From Neglectibacter timonensis (GTDB lineage: Bacteria > Bacillota > Clostridia > Oscillospirales > Acutalibacteraceae): a stretch of 64,000 nt of DNA. The position numbers and the translations under genes were made by a program. The notes beneath the pieces were generated by a model that was not told the DNA's origin, did no database searches, and saw only the letters and a list, made by a program, of their open reading frames with translations. The stretch covers positions 994,814-1,058,813 of the forward strand of contig NZ_LT160640.1 in the NCBI RefSeq assembly GCF_900048895.1, read 5' to 3'. Shown one piece after another: positions 34,667-44,829 of the stretch (the first letter of the stretch is position 1; the number at the start of each line of letters is the position of its first letter).

Positions 34667-35628
34667 TGCTCCTGGAAGTCAACGACCTAAAAAAATATTT
34701 CAGGACAGGCCGAAAAACATACCTGAAGGCAGTAGACAATGTCTCCCTCTCCATTGCCCAAGGAGAAACGCTGGGGCTGGTGGGAGAATCCGGCTGCGGC
34801 AAAAGCACCTTCGGGCGCACCTTAGTAGGTCTCTATGAGCCTACCGGAGGCTCTATCCGCTTTGACGGCCGAGAGGTCTCCCATCTTTCCGGAAAAGACC
34901 GGCTGGCCTTTACCAGAGATGTACAGATCATTTACCAGGATCCCTACGCCTGCCTCAATCCCCGCATGACTGTGGCGGACATTATCGGAGAGGGGCTTGA
35001 AATCCATCATATGGAAAAGGGCGCGGCGCGGCAGAAACGCATTTTTGAGCTGCTGGAACTGGTGGGCCTGAACAAAGAACATGCCAACCGTTTTCCCCAT
35101 GAATTCTCCGGTGGACAGCGCCAGCGTATTGGCATTGCCAGAGCTTTGGCCATCAGACCCCGTTTTATCATCTGCGACGAGCCCATCTCCGCCCTGGACG
35201 TCTCCATTCAGGCCCAGGTGGTCAACCTCTTCGAAGACCTGCAGAAGGAAATGGGACTCACCTACCTCTTCATTGCCCATGACATCAGTATGGTGGCGCA
35301 CATTTCAGACCGGATTGCGGTGATGTATCTGGGCGCTTTGATGGAACTGGCGCCCTCTGAAGAGCTGATGGAGCAGCCCCTGCACCCCTATACCAAAGCG
35401 CTGCTGTCTGCCGCTCCCTTTGCCGACCCGCAGAAAAGCCGGGAACGGGAGCGCATCAAGCTCAGCGGTGATGTACCCAGCCCCATGAGTGCCCAGACCG
35501 GATGCAAATTCTGTTCCCGCTGCCCCATTTGCCAGGAACAGTGCCGGACAGAAGCGCCTTCCATGCGGGAGGTCAAGCCCGGGCATTATGTAAACTGTCA
35601 CTTTGCAGAAGCGGAGCTTCCCGCATGA
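34666..35628 (+). CDS. dppF: Dipeptide/oligopeptide ABC transporter ATPase, DppF-like
   Basis: A 320-residue ATPase. Walker A is GESGCGKSTFGRT, signature FSGGQRQRIGIARAL, Walker B FIICDEPISALDVS, H-loop IAHDISMV. The N-terminal DLKKYF and the C-terminal cysteine cluster GCKFCSRCPICQEQC match DppF/OppF. It pairs with DppD to drive peptide import. Confidence 0.95.
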   Translation: MLLEVNDLKKYFRTGRKTYLKAVDNVSLSIAQGETLGLVGESGCGKSTFGRTLVGLYEPTGGSIRFDGREVSHLSGKDRLAFTRDVQIIYQDPYACLNPRMTVADIIGEGLEIHHMEKGAARQKRIFELLELVGLNKEHANRFPHEFSGGQRQRIGIARALAIRPRFIICDEPISALDVSIQAQVVNLFEDLQKEMGLTYLFIAHDISMVAHISDRIAVMYLGALMELAPSEELMEQPLHPYTKALLSAAPFADPQKSRERERIKLSGDVPSPMSAQTGCKFCSRCPICQEQCRTEAPSMREVKPGHYVNCHFAEAELPA

Positions 35629-35641
35629 GAAAGGAATGTCT

Positions 35642-36886
35642 ATGATGGATTACACTATATTCCGCCGCAGGCGTGAGGAATTGGGCAGCAGCCTTCCCGA
35701 CCAATCCGTCTTGTTCCTCTTTTCCGGACAGCCCAAACAAAAAAGCATGGATTTGGACTTTCCCTTCGCGCCGGACCGGAATTTTTATTACCTCACCGGG
35801 CTGACCGAGCCGGGTTACATTTTGCTGATGACCAAGCTGCACGGAAAACTTTCACAGCAGCTGTTCCTTGCAAGGCCCGACCCCTATCTGGAGCTGTACC
35901 ACGGAAAAATGCCCACCGCAGAGGAACTGCAGAAGCAGGCTTGTCTGGATCAGGCCCATTATCTTGACAAGCTGGACTGGGAGTTGGGACGTCTGTTCTC
36001 CCGCAACAGCTTCGAAGTCCTCTGCATGGATTTCCACAAGCGGGAACTGGATACCACGGCTTATCCGGAACACGACCTGGCAAAAAGAATTATCTCTGCT
36101 CACCCCTATCTGACGATGAAAAACATCGCCCCGGTCATCAACAATATGCGGCGTGTGAAGACGCCGGAAGAGATCGCTGCTATCAGGGAGGCTGTCCGTC
36201 TGACAGGTCTGGGAATCGAAAGCATCCTGCGCCATATGAAGCCAGGCATAGGTGAATGGCAGCTGCAGGCCTATTTTGATTTCGAGCTGAAATTCGGCGG
36301 AGCCATGGGCAACGCCTTTTCTCCAATCATCGCCTCCGGCAGCAACAGCGTAAGTCTGCATTATGAACGCAACGACCAGGTTCTCAGCAAGGGCCTGCTC
36401 CTGCTGGATTTGGGCGCGGAATATCAGTATTACAGCGCAGACATCAGCCGCACCTTCCCCATCAGCGGGAAGTTTACCGCCGAGGAGCGCTACTACTACG
36501 AGGCCGTTCTCAAAGCCCAGGAGGCCATTCTCCAGGCTTTGAAGCCCGGCTACCCAATAGACGACACCCTGGAGCTTGCCAGGGATACCATGTACCCCTA
36601 CTGCCGGGAGGCCGGAACCGCAAAGGACCGTGCCGACATGGTAAAACTGCTTCCCCACGGCGTCTGCCACTATCTGGGGCTCGATACCCATGACGTGGGC
36701 GACCGAGTGGAGGTCTGCGAAGGAATGACCGTGGCTATCGAGCCCGGACTTTATTTTCCCGAAAAAGGGTTCGGCATCCGCATTGAGGATGACGCGCTCG
36801 TCACGGCCGGCGGCTGTGAATTGATTTCAGGCCAAATCCTCAAGGATCCAGACGAAATTGAGGATTTCATAAATGGTAAATTGTGA
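35642..36886 (+). CDS. M24-family Xaa-Pro aminopeptidase, second copy
   Basis: A 414-residue aminopeptidase P. The N-terminal domain opens FRRRREELGSSLPDQSVLFLF. The catalytic domain has the metal ligands D and D (LLLDLGAEYQYYSADISRTF), H (HGVCHYLGLDTHDVGD), E (VAIEPGLYF) and E (IRIEDDALV). These fit classical PepP better than the first M24 copy of this operon, so the two probably have different substrates. It removes N-terminal residues preceding proline. AAGGA lies before the ATG at 35642. Confidence 0.93.
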   Translation: MMDYTIFRRRREELGSSLPDQSVLFLFSGQPKQKSMDLDFPFAPDRNFYYLTGLTEPGYILLMTKLHGKLSQQLFLARPDPYLELYHGKMPTAEELQKQACLDQAHYLDKLDWELGRLFSRNSFEVLCMDFHKRELDTTAYPEHDLAKRIISAHPYLTMKNIAPVINNMRRVKTPEEIAAIREAVRLTGLGIESILRHMKPGIGEWQLQAYFDFELKFGGAMGNAFSPIIASGSNSVSLHYERNDQVLSKGLLLLDLGAEYQYYSADISRTFPISGKFTAEERYYYEAVLKAQEAILQALKPGYPIDDTLELARDTMYPYCREAGTAKDRADMVKLLPHGVCHYLGLDTHDVGDRVEVCEGMTVAIEPGLYFPEKGFGIRIEDDALVTAGGCELISGQILKDPDEIEDFINGKL

Positions 36887-36909
36887 AAAGGAAAGATGAG
36901 GGAACAAGC

Positions 36910-38619
36910 ATGAAAAGAAAATCACTTTCTCTGACCGCTCTTGTGCTGGCGCTCTGCCTGGTGCTGGGAGCCTGCGGCAGCGGCACGGGTTCTTCCGTTC
37001 CGGCAGATACCAGTTCCGCAGGGGACGGCTCTGCCGCTTCAACCGGCGCCGCCGGCGAAGGCGGCTCCGGCGCAGAACAGAACCTGCGCGTGAGCATGGC
37101 CGGCGCATTGACCGACTGCAACCCCTTGACCGACACTACCAATGAGGGCGCAGAAGTGCTGGGCTGTATCCTGGAAGGCTTAGTACGCCAGGATAAGGAA
37201 GGCAAAATAGAGCAGGGTTCCGACCTTGCTGAAAGCTGGACCATCAGCGACGACGGGACCATCTATACCTTTAAGCTGCGCGACGCCACCTGGTCGGACG
37301 GCGTTCCCATCACAGCGGCCCAGTTTGCCTATGCCTGGGAAAAGGTGCTCAATCCTGAAACCGCCTCTCAGTTCTCCTATATGCTCTATAATATCAAGGG
37401 CGCGGAGGAGTACAACACAGGTAAAATCACTGATTTCAGCCAGGTCGGCGTCAAGGCAGTGGACGAAAAAACCCTGGAAGTCACCCTGACTGCTCCTGCC
37501 GACTACTTCCTCAGCATGCTGGTCATTCCCGAATTCGGCCCGCTGCCCGAAAATACTGTAGAGGATATGGGTTCCAACTTCTTTCTGGATGTGGACCACA
37601 TGGTCTTCAACGGACCCTATGTGATGACAGAATGGATTCCCGACCAGAGCATGAGCTTTAAGAAGAATGAAAACTACTGGGATGCCGATTCCGTCAAGCT
37701 GGACACGTTGAAAATCGAATTCGTCATCGAGACAAGCACCATTGTCAACCTGTTTGATACCAACCAGATCGATGTGATGCTGGTACAGCCCGAATTTTTA
37801 GATCTCTACCGCGACCGCCCCGGCTTTATCAGCGTGACGGAACCTGTGACAGAATTTGTCAAGTTCAACTGTGAAAACGAGTATTTTTCAAATGAGAAAA
37901 TCCGCCGGGCTTTCAGCATGTCTCTGAACCGTGTCAGCTACCTCAACGACTTCATGAAATCCGGTTCCACACCTGCCTACGGTTTTGTCCCCCCCTCCAT
38001 CACCGGCACAAACGGCAACGATTTCCGCAGCGAGGTGGGCGATCTCTACTACGACATCGGCACCAATGACGGCGCTCTGGAAGAGGCAAAGAAGCTTCTG
38101 GAGGAAGGCCTCAAGGAGGTCGGAAAAAGCTTTGAGGAATTTAACCAGGGTCTGAGCCTGGTGATCGGCGAGGGCGACGCCAACCTGAAGACCGCCCAGG
38201 TCTTCCAGCAGTTTTGGAAAACCAACCTGGGTGTGGATGTGGAGGTCCGCTCCATGAAATACGCCCTGCGCGAAGACGCCTACAACACCGGAGATTGGAC
38301 CATCGCGAAAGAGGGTTGGGGAGCCGACTACAACGATGCCCAGAGCTTTCTGGAGCTGTTTGAGAGCAACAGTCCCTACAACGACTGCCACTATTCCAAC
38401 CCGGATTACGACAAGCTGATGGATGAATCCAAAAGCTTGACGGGAGACGATAGACTTGCCAAAATGCAGGAGGCAGAAAAGGTACTGGTAGGCGATGATG
38501 CTGGAATTGCCCCCACCTTCTTCCAAACCCGCAGCTGGGTTACCCAGGACAACGTGAAAGGGATCGTCCGCCACGGTATCGGCCTGCGCACAGATTATAA
38601 ATGGGCCTATATTGCCTGA
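36910..38619 (+). CDS. dppA: Peptide ABC transporter substrate-binding lipoprotein, DppA/OppA-like
   Basis: A 569-residue extracellular binding protein of the SBP_bac_5 family. The signal peptide ends in lipobox LGAC, so it is membrane-anchored by lipid. A Ser/Gly-rich linker follows, then the family blocks AESWTISDDGTIYTFKLRD, ATWSDGVPITAAQFAYAWEK and NENYWDADSVKLDTLKI. GAGGGA precedes the ATG at 36910. Last gene of the operon, directly before a terminator. It supplies peptides to DppBCDF; length preference is not predictable. Confidence 0.95.
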   Translation: MKRKSLSLTALVLALCLVLGACGSGTGSSVPADTSSAGDGSAASTGAAGEGGSGAEQNLRVSMAGALTDCNPLTDTTNEGAEVLGCILEGLVRQDKEGKIEQGSDLAESWTISDDGTIYTFKLRDATWSDGVPITAAQFAYAWEKVLNPETASQFSYMLYNIKGAEEYNTGKITDFSQVGVKAVDEKTLEVTLTAPADYFLSMLVIPEFGPLPENTVEDMGSNFFLDVDHMVFNGPYVMTEWIPDQSMSFKKNENYWDADSVKLDTLKIEFVIETSTIVNLFDTNQIDVMLVQPEFLDLYRDRPGFISVTEPVTEFVKFNCENEYFSNEKIRRAFSMSLNRVSYLNDFMKSGSTPAYGFVPPSITGTNGNDFRSEVGDLYYDIGTNDGALEEAKKLLEEGLKEVGKSFEEFNQGLSLVIGEGDANLKTAQVFQQFWKTNLGVDVEVRSMKYALREDAYNTGDWTIAKEGWGADYNDAQSFLELFESNSPYNDCHYSNPDYDKLMDESKSLTGDDRLAKMQEAEKVLVGDDAGIAPTFFQTRSWVTQDNVKGIVRHGIGLRTDYKWAYIA

Positions 38620-38650
38620 TTCAGGCTCAGCTTTGAACAAAAATAGAAAC

Positions 38651-38692
38651 GCCTGGGAAACCCATTAGAGTTTCCCGGGCGCTTCTCTTTTT
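38651..38692 (+). terminator. Terminator of the ridA-dpp operon
   Basis: An 11-bp stem GCCTGGGAAAC/GTTTCCCGGGC (one G-T pair) followed by a T-rich run TTCTCTTTTTC. Confidence 0.85.
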
Positions 38693-38701
38693 CCCTCAGT
38701 C

Positions 38702-39928
38702 TTACCGTTCTTTCAAATCCTCAAAATAGGACTTATATTCGATTCTGTATCTGCTCTCCGGAAACAAAAAGCGGTGCAGCGCCACAAAATAATCGTCTGT
38801 CATGCTGGCAATATAGTCTGTTACGATCTGGTTGGGTTCTTCCTGCAGGTAATCGTAATCCTGATAATACCTCAGTTGTCTTTGTACATAGTTCACATGA
38901 TGGCGGTAAACAGGCGAACCTTCCTCTCCCCTTTTCAGATCGTAAAGGAGTTTTTCGTACAGCTCCCTGAACATGGGACGGACGCTGCTCTCATACGCCT
39001 GGTTCACCTTCTCGTTTCTGTAGATCAGCTCATAATTCTCCCGCTTTGCCGTTTTCAGATCCCGGTAGGTCTGCGGACTCAGAAGGAGATAATTCTTTCC
39101 ATAGCTGTTTTCCAGAATATCCACCGTCATATTATTGATGATGGCAGCATTCTCCGTGCCGATTTCCTTCGTGGTAAAATGCGTTTCCCCGTCAATAATT
39201 CTGGCGGTGCGCGCATCCTGCCTGTCCTTTCCCAGATAAGCGATCATGTCGCAAATCCGCACCACACAGCCCTCCAGGGTAGAGGGCACCAGACCGCCGA
39301 CCGCTTCTTCTCCCCGGGTATAGCAATCCTCCACCCGGCGGTCAAACTCAGCAAAATCCGGCAGGGGCTGGGGACGATATTCCTGCTGCTCAAATTCACC
39401 GTTGTGACAGAGAACCCCATCCAGTGTCTGCAGGCTCAGATTTCTGCGGAACAGCGTGTCCAACACACGTACGCTGTGCACGTTGTGGCTAAAATACCGG
39501 CCCGTATGCTCATACAACAACTCGCTGAGGAAGCGTTCCCCCGCATGGCCGAAGGGTGTGTGACCGATATCGTGTCCCAGGGATATGGCCTCGATGAGAT
39601 CCAGATTAAGGCCGAGCACCGCGCCGATGTTCCTGGCGATTCTGGATACCAGCTGGACATGCAGCGCCCTACGGGTGATGTCATCGTTCTCATAGAAGGA
39701 AAAGACCTGGGTTTTGTCCGCGTAGCGGTTGTAGAGCGGCAGATGCATGGTTTTCTCCACATCCCGCACAAAAGCAGGCCTCCAAAGGGTGGGAGAATCC
39801 GAAGCGCGCAGGTAACGCCGCATCACCCGACTGTCCGGAAACTTCCAGGGATTCTCCCAATGCTTTTCCCGATCCTCCTGAATTCTCTCCTGCAGGCTTT
39901 TACTCAGCCCGTTGTAATTCAGCGCCAT
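38702..39928 (-). CDS. dgt: Deoxyguanosinetriphosphate triphosphohydrolase-like protein
   Basis: A 408-residue HD-domain hydrolase that removes triphosphate from dNTPs. The metal-binding HD pair is in SLGHDIGHTPFGHAGE, preceded by RYADKTQVFSF, and the arginine-rich N-terminus (MRRYLRASDSPTLWRPAFVRD) is typical. GGAAGG precedes the ATG at 39928; an upstream in-frame extension has no ribosome site. Transcribed away from the peptide operon terminator, downstream of pfkA and separated from it by a hairpin. Confidence 0.92.
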   Translation of the reverse strand: MALNYNGLSKSLQERIQEDREKHWENPWKFPDSRVMRRYLRASDSPTLWRPAFVRDVEKTMHLPLYNRYADKTQVFSFYENDDITRRALHVQLVSRIARNIGAVLGLNLDLIEAISLGHDIGHTPFGHAGERFLSELLYEHTGRYFSHNVHSVRVLDTLFRRNLSLQTLDGVLCHNGEFEQQEYRPQPLPDFAEFDRRVEDCYTRGEEAVGGLVPSTLEGCVVRICDMIAYLGKDRQDARTARIIDGETHFTTKEIGTENAAIINNMTVDILENSYGKNYLLLSPQTYRDLKTAKRENYELIYRNEKVNQAYESSVRPMFRELYEKLLYDLKRGEEGSPVYRHHVNYVQRQLRYYQDYDYLQEEPNQIVTDYIASMTDDYFVALHRFLFPESRYRIEYKSYFEDLKER

Positions 39929-40037
39929 AGATAGACCTTCCTTCCTGTTTTTCCCCTTGCCCGCCTTTCCTACCGCATTTCGGCCTGGAAAACGAAGTCG
40001 CCGAGAGCTTCTTTTCATCCTTCTGTAAAACAACAAG

Positions 40038-40073
40038 GCCTCTGCCGTTTTCATTCCTGAAAACGGCAGAGGC
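40038..40073 (-). terminator. Terminator downstream of pfkA
   Basis: A perfect 15-bp stem (GCCTCTGCCGTTTTC and complement) with a 6-base loop, followed on the minus strand by CTTGTTGTTTT. It should end the dnaE-pfkA transcript. Confidence 0.85.
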
Positions 40074-40206
40074 GCAGGCCAGCAGTCTGTTCTTCATTGA
40101 GCAGCCACGGAATAAATCACGCCAGTAGGCTCAACACCCATCCTGCGGAAGGCCTTTGGACATTTGCGCGCCAAGAGCCGCATCACAGGATTGATCCAGC
40201 GCTTCC

Positions 40207-41175
40207 TTAAATAGAGAGCTTGGCAGAGATGCGGTACAAGTTTTCGTCGAACACACGAGGCATATTCAAAGCCTCCGTGATATCGAAATCCACAATCTGT
40301 TCGCCCTTCATGGCCACCACACGGTTGCCCACACTCTTCTGCAACAGCTCCACGGCGTGATAGCCCATACGGCTGGCCACCACACGGTCGCGCAGGGTCG
40401 GGGAACCGCCGCGCTGCACATGTCCCAGAATCGTGGCACGGCTTTCAATGCCCGTCTCCTTCTGAATGCGTTCGGTGATCTCCTGGGTCTTTCCTACCCC
40501 TTCCGCCACTACGACGATAAAGTGCTTCTTGCCGGTTGCCTGCGCAGCCTTCATGCGGTCCACAATATCCTTCTGGAAATCATAAGGGATTTCAGGCACC
40601 AATGTGGCAATGGCTCCCACGGCAATCCCGGTATGCAGGGCGATATCGCCGCAGCGGCGTCCCATGACTTCTACAACGCTGCAGCGGTCATGAGATTCGG
40701 TGGTGTCACGGATGCGGTCGATCATCTCCATCGCGGTATTCAACGCCGTGTCGTAACCAATGGTATAATCGGTACAGGCGATATCGTTGTCAATGGTACC
40801 GGGAATCCCAATACAGAGCACGCCGGCGCCGGTCAGGTCTCTGGCGCCGCGGAAAGAGCCGTCTCCGCCGATCACCACAACGCCGTCTATTCCCAGATTA
40901 CGGCAAGTTGCAGCAGCTTTCTGCACGCCCTCCGGCGTATTGAATTCGGGGCTGCGGGCAGTAAAGAGAGCCGTGCCTCCATGCTGGATGATATCGGAAA
41001 CACTGCGCATGCTCATCTCATGGAGATCCCCATTCAACAGGCCGTTATAACCCCTCATGACCCCATACACCTTCATGCCGAATGAGAGGCCTGAACGCAC
41101 CACCGCACGCACTGCGGCGTTCATTCCGGGAGCATCCCCACCGCTGGTCAATACTGCAATACTTTTCGCACCCAT
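40207..41175 (-). CDS. pfkA: ATP-dependent 6-phosphofructokinase
   Basis: A 322-residue glycolytic kinase. IAVLTSGGDAPGMNAAVRA, the ATP-site GGDGSFRGA, the catalytic aspartate in PGTIDNDIACTDYTIGYDTA and the substrate arginines in EVMGRRCGDIA are all present. GGDG (rather than GGDD) indicates ATP over pyrophosphate as phosphoryl donor. GGAGG lies 8 bases before the ATG at 41175. It follows dnaE, an order common in Firmicutes, and also has an internal promoter at 41239-41266. Confidence 0.97.
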   Translation of the reverse strand: MGAKSIAVLTSGGDAPGMNAAVRAVVRSGLSFGMKVYGVMRGYNGLLNGDLHEMSMRSVSDIIQHGGTALFTARSPEFNTPEGVQKAAATCRNLGIDGVVVIGGDGSFRGARDLTGAGVLCIGIPGTIDNDIACTDYTIGYDTALNTAMEMIDRIRDTTESHDRCSVVEVMGRRCGDIALHTGIAVGAIATLVPEIPYDFQKDIVDRMKAAQATGKKHFIVVVAEGVGKTQEITERIQKETGIESRATILGHVQRGGSPTLRDRVVASRMGYHAVELLQKSVGNRVVAMKGEQIVDFDITEALNMPRVFDENLYRISAKLSI

Positions 41176-41238
41176 TTTCTTTTCCTCCAACTATTTCTGA
41201 TCGGGCACCGCCCGTTTTGATAAACTGTATCAACATTA

Positions 41239-41266
41239 ATTATAACAAACGTCAAAAAATTATCAA
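41239..41266 (-). promoter_or_regulatory. Promoter of pfkA
   Basis: Minus strand TTGATA, 16 bases, TATAAT, in the dnaE-pfkA spacer. It would let pfkA be expressed independently of dnaE. Confidence 0.65.
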
Positions 41267-41313
41267 GAGGTTCCGGCAAGATTTTACAGGGCAACTCGGC
41301 AAATTTCATCCCT

Positions 41314-44300
41314 TCAACGCCATTGTCCCCGAAATGCCACATTTTCTTCTCCCAGCAGCTTTTCCAGCGCTGTGAGCAGCGGCCGGTTCACCTCCACCCG
41401 GTACTTGGCAGAAGTGCGTACCAGCTTACCCGTATTCCGCATGGCGATATAGACGTCGCTGGCCCCTTCAAACAGCTCAATATACTGCAGCGCCTTGCGA
41501 TATCTGGGGTCATGCTCCGAATCCACCTTGAGATACAAGCCCTCCCGCACCGGCTTTTGAGGCTTGTCAGATCCTCCGGCAGCGGTGCTCTCCGGCGGGC
41601 GTTCCAGCCCGTCGCAGACAAATTTGGGCTCTTTCTCCTCTGTAAAGCTCAGACGCCCCCGTGCTTCCACGACGGAACCTTCAAACAGCAAGTTCCCATA
41701 CTGCTCCAGAGTCCTGGGGAAAACCAGGGCCTCTATGGTTCCATACATATCCTCCAGGGTGACAAAAGCCATACTGGCATTGCTTTTCGTAATCTTCTTT
41801 TTTACCCCTGTGATAATGGCCAGCAGCGTCACGCGCTGGTCATCCTGGTATTTCTCAATCTCCCGCTCCGCACTGAGAAAAATCTCGTCTATTCTGGCAT
41901 AAGCTCCCGTGCGGTACAGGGTGGAATAGGACGCCATAGGATGGCCGGAGAGGTACATTCCCGTGACCTCCTTTTCCATGGCCAGCTTGTCCTGGGGCGG
42001 AAAATCGTCCGCATGGGGAAGGGATGGTTCCCCGCCTTCGCTGGCTCCGGCAGTGTCGAAAAAGCCCATCTGGCCTTCCACATTCTTCCGCCTGTCCTCT
42101 TCCAGACCGTCCAGCACGGGCCCCACTGCCAGCAGCATCTCCCGGCGGTTATTGCCCAGGCCGTCCAGAGCGCCGCTCTTTATCAAGCTTTCCACCGCAC
42201 GGCGGTTCATATCCCTGCTGAACATCCTCTTGCAGAAATTGTAAAAGGAAGTGAAATCCCCGCCGCTCTTCCGTTCTGCGATCATCCTGAGGATCACACC
42301 TTTCCCCAGGTTCTTTACGGCCAGCAGGCCAAACCGTATGCTCTTACCCACTACGGTAAAACCGTTTTCGCTGTAATTTACGTGGGGCGGCAGCACAGAG
42401 ATATCCAGACGTTCGCATTCCTCGATATATTCCGCCACCTTGCCGGTCCATCCCAGAACGCTGGAAAGCAGCGCCGCCATATATTCACAGGGATAGTGAT
42501 ATTTCAGGTAGGCGGTCTGGTAGGCCACCACCGCATAGGCGGCGGCATGAGATTTGTTGAACGCATAAGAGGCAAAATTCTGAATTTCCTTAAACAGCGC
42601 TTCGGCTGTGGCTTCATCCACTCCGCGGTTTACGCAGCCCTCCACCTCCCAGGAACCGTCCTCCCGCCGCTGCCCGTGCAAAAATACCTCGTGTTCCCTG
42701 TTCAGCACATCATGCTTTTTCTTTGACATGGCGCGCCGTACGATATCAGCGCGTCCCAGAGAGTAACCCGCCAAATCCCGGAAAATCTGCATCACCTGCT
42801 CCTGATAGATGATACAGCCATAGGTCACATCCAGAATATTCCGCAGCCGTTCATGGCGGTAGGTAATTTTTCCGGGATTCTTCCTGTTCTCCAGATAGGC
42901 GGGAATAAACTGCATGGGGCCGGGGCGGTACAGGGAGATGATGGCGGTCAGATCTTCGATGCTTTCCGGCCTGGCCTGCACCAGCAGCCGCTTCATTCCG
43001 CCCGACTCAAACTGAAAAACCCCTTCGGACGCTGCGGCGGAGAGCATGGCAAACACATTTTCGTCGTCCTCCGGAATACGCTCCATGGAAAACTGCGGTT
43101 CCCTGCGGCGGATCATCTTTTCTGCATTGTCGATCACAGAAAGGTTTCTCAGGCCCAAAAAGTCCATTTTCAAAAGCCCCAGTTCCTCAATGGTCGTCAT
43201 GGTGAACTGGGTAACCACCGCGTCGTCATTCTTCGCCAAAGGCACATAGTCCATCACCGGTCTGTCGGTGATAAGCACTCCGGCCGCATGGGTGGAGGTA
43301 TGCCGGGGCATGCCCTCGATCTTTCTGGCCATATCCACAAGCTCTCTGACCTGATCGTCGCTCTCATACTTTTCCCGGAACTCAGCGGAAACCTTCATAG
43401 CCTTATCCAACGTGATATTCAGCTCCATAGGCACCAGCTTCGCCACCTGGTCCACCTTGCTGTAGGGGATGGCCATAGCGCGCCCCACATCCCGCAAAGC
43501 GCCCCGTGCGGCCATGGTACCGAAGGTGACGATTTGCGCCACATGGTCGGCGCCGTATTTTTCCACCACGTATTCAATGATCTCATCCCGGCGCTCATCG
43601 CTGAAATCAATGTCAAAGTCAGGCATACTCACCCGTTCCGGATTCAAAAAGCGTTCGAAAATAAGGCCGTAACGGATGGGATCCACATTGGTGATTCCCA
43701 TGCAGTAGGCCGCCAAACTTCCCGCGCCGGAGCCGCGGCCCGGCCCTACGGGGATATCCACGCTTTTTGCATAACGGATAAAATCCCAGACAATGAGGTA
43801 ATAGTTTACATAACCCATCGTGCTGATGGTTTCAATCTCATAGTCCAGCCGGTCCTTCAGACTCTGGTCCGGGTGTTCCCCATACCGGCGCAGCAGCCCT
43901 TCCCTGCACATACGTACAAAAAATTCCTCATTCCCGCTGCCGTCCGGAGTTTCAAAATGAGGGAGCTTTGTCTTTCCGAATTCAAATTCCAAATGGCAGC
44001 GTTCCGCGATCTTCACCGTGTTGTCGGCTGCCTCAGGCAGCTCCGGAAACAGGGCCCGCATCTCTTCTTCCGTCTTGCAGTAGAATTCCTCTGAACCAAA
44101 TTCCAGGGTATCCGCATCTTCAACCGTCCGGCCTGTCTGAATGCAGAGCAGGATGTGATGCATTCTGCTGTCCTCAGGCGCGATATAGTGGCAATCGTTG
44201 GTCACCACCAGCGGGATTCCCGTTTCCCGGGACATGCGGATGATATTGGGGTTTACATAATGTTCTCCATCCAACCCGTGATCCTGCAACTCCAGATAAA

Positions 44301-44808
44301 AATCCCCTTCGCCGAAGATGTCCCTGTACTGCAGCGCAGCTTCTTTGGCCCCCTCGTAATCATTTCTGGCAAGGGCCCGGGGAATCTCGCCCGAAAGGCA
44401 GGCGGAAAGGGCGACAAGCCCTTCATGATACTGCTGAAGCAGTTCAAAATCCACCCGGGGCTTGTTGTAAAACCCCTCTGTCCAGGCTTTGGATACCATC
44501 GTAATCAAATTCCGGTAACCGGTCTCATTCTCGCAGAGCAAAACCAGATGGCGGTTTTCCGCGTCGAATTCGTGAACCTTATCAAACCTGGTGCGCTTTG
44601 CCACATAGACCTCGCAGCCGATGATCGGCTTGACGCCCCGCTTTTTTGCGGCCTTATAAAAATCGATCACACCGTACATACAGCCATGGTCCGTGATAGC
44701 TACGGCGTTTTGACCCATTTCCTGAATGTGGTCCAGAAGCCTTTCTATCCGGCATGCACCGTCCAAAAGACTGTATTCTGTGTGCAGATGCAGATGTACA
44801 AAAGCCAT
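41314..44808 (-). CDS. dnaE: DNA polymerase III alpha subunit, DnaE type
   Basis: An 1164-residue replicative polymerase. The PHP domain opens with FVHLHLHTEYSLLDGAC, the palm has the catalytic aspartates in MPDFDIDFSDERRDE (near residue 396), and the helix-hairpin-helix and OB-fold follow at the C-terminus. Length and order fit DnaE rather than PolC, which Clostridia use as the main leading-strand enzyme; DnaE then extends primers. AGGAGG precedes the ATG. Downstream lies pfkA. Confidence 0.97.
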   Translation of the reverse strand: MAFVHLHLHTEYSLLDGACRIERLLDHIQEMGQNAVAITDHGCMYGVIDFYKAAKKRGVKPIIGCEVYVAKRTRFDKVHEFDAENRHLVLLCENETGYRNLITMVSKAWTEGFYNKPRVDFELLQQYHEGLVALSACLSGEIPRALARNDYEGAKEAALQYRDIFGEGDFYLELQDHGLDGEHYVNPNIIRMSRETGIPLVVTNDCHYIAPEDSRMHHILLCIQTGRTVEDADTLEFGSEEFYCKTEEEMRALFPELPEAADNTVKIAERCHLEFEFGKTKLPHFETPDGSGNEEFFVRMCREGLLRRYGEHPDQSLKDRLDYEIETISTMGYVNYYLIVWDFIRYAKSVDIPVGPGRGSGAGSLAAYCMGITNVDPIRYGLIFERFLNPERVSMPDFDIDFSDERRDEIIEYVVEKYGADHVAQIVTFGTMAARGALRDVGRAMAIPYSKVDQVAKLVPMELNITLDKAMKVSAEFREKYESDDQVRELVDMARKIEGMPRHTSTHAAGVLITDRPVMDYVPLAKNDDAVVTQFTMTTIEELGLLKMDFLGLRNLSVIDNAEKMIRRREPQFSMERIPEDDENVFAMLSAAASEGVFQFESGGMKRLLVQARPESIEDLTAIISLYRPGPMQFIPAYLENRKNPGKITYRHERLRNILDVTYGCIIYQEQVMQIFRDLAGYSLGRADIVRRAMSKKKHDVLNREHEVFLHGQRREDGSWEVEGCVNRGVDEATAEALFKEIQNFASYAFNKSHAAAYAVVAYQTAYLKYHYPCEYMAALLSSVLGWTGKVAEYIEECERLDISVLPPHVNYSENGFTVVGKSIRFGLLAVKNLGKGVILRMIAERKSGGDFTSFYNFCKRMFSRDMNRRAVESLIKSGALDGLGNNRREMLLAVGPVLDGLEEDRRKNVEGQMGFFDTAGASEGGEPSLPHADDFPPQDKLAMEKEVTGMYLSGHPMASYSTLYRTGAYARIDEIFLSAEREIEKYQDDQRVTLLAIITGVKKKITKSNASMAFVTLEDMYGTIEALVFPRTLEQYGNLLFEGSVVEARGRLSFTEEKEPKFVCDGLERPPESTAAGGSDKPQKPVREGLYLKVDSEHDPRYRKALQYIELFEGASDVYIAMRNTGKLVRTSAKYRVEVNRPLLTALEKLLGEENVAFRGQWR

Positions 44809-44829
44809 ACAGGACCTCCTTTTCCCTGT

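Noticed and set aside
40074-40206. A short open frame just after pfkA with protein-like sequence (LDQSCDAALGAQMSKGL)
   Set aside because: No start codon or ribosome site, and only about 27 codons; could be chance.
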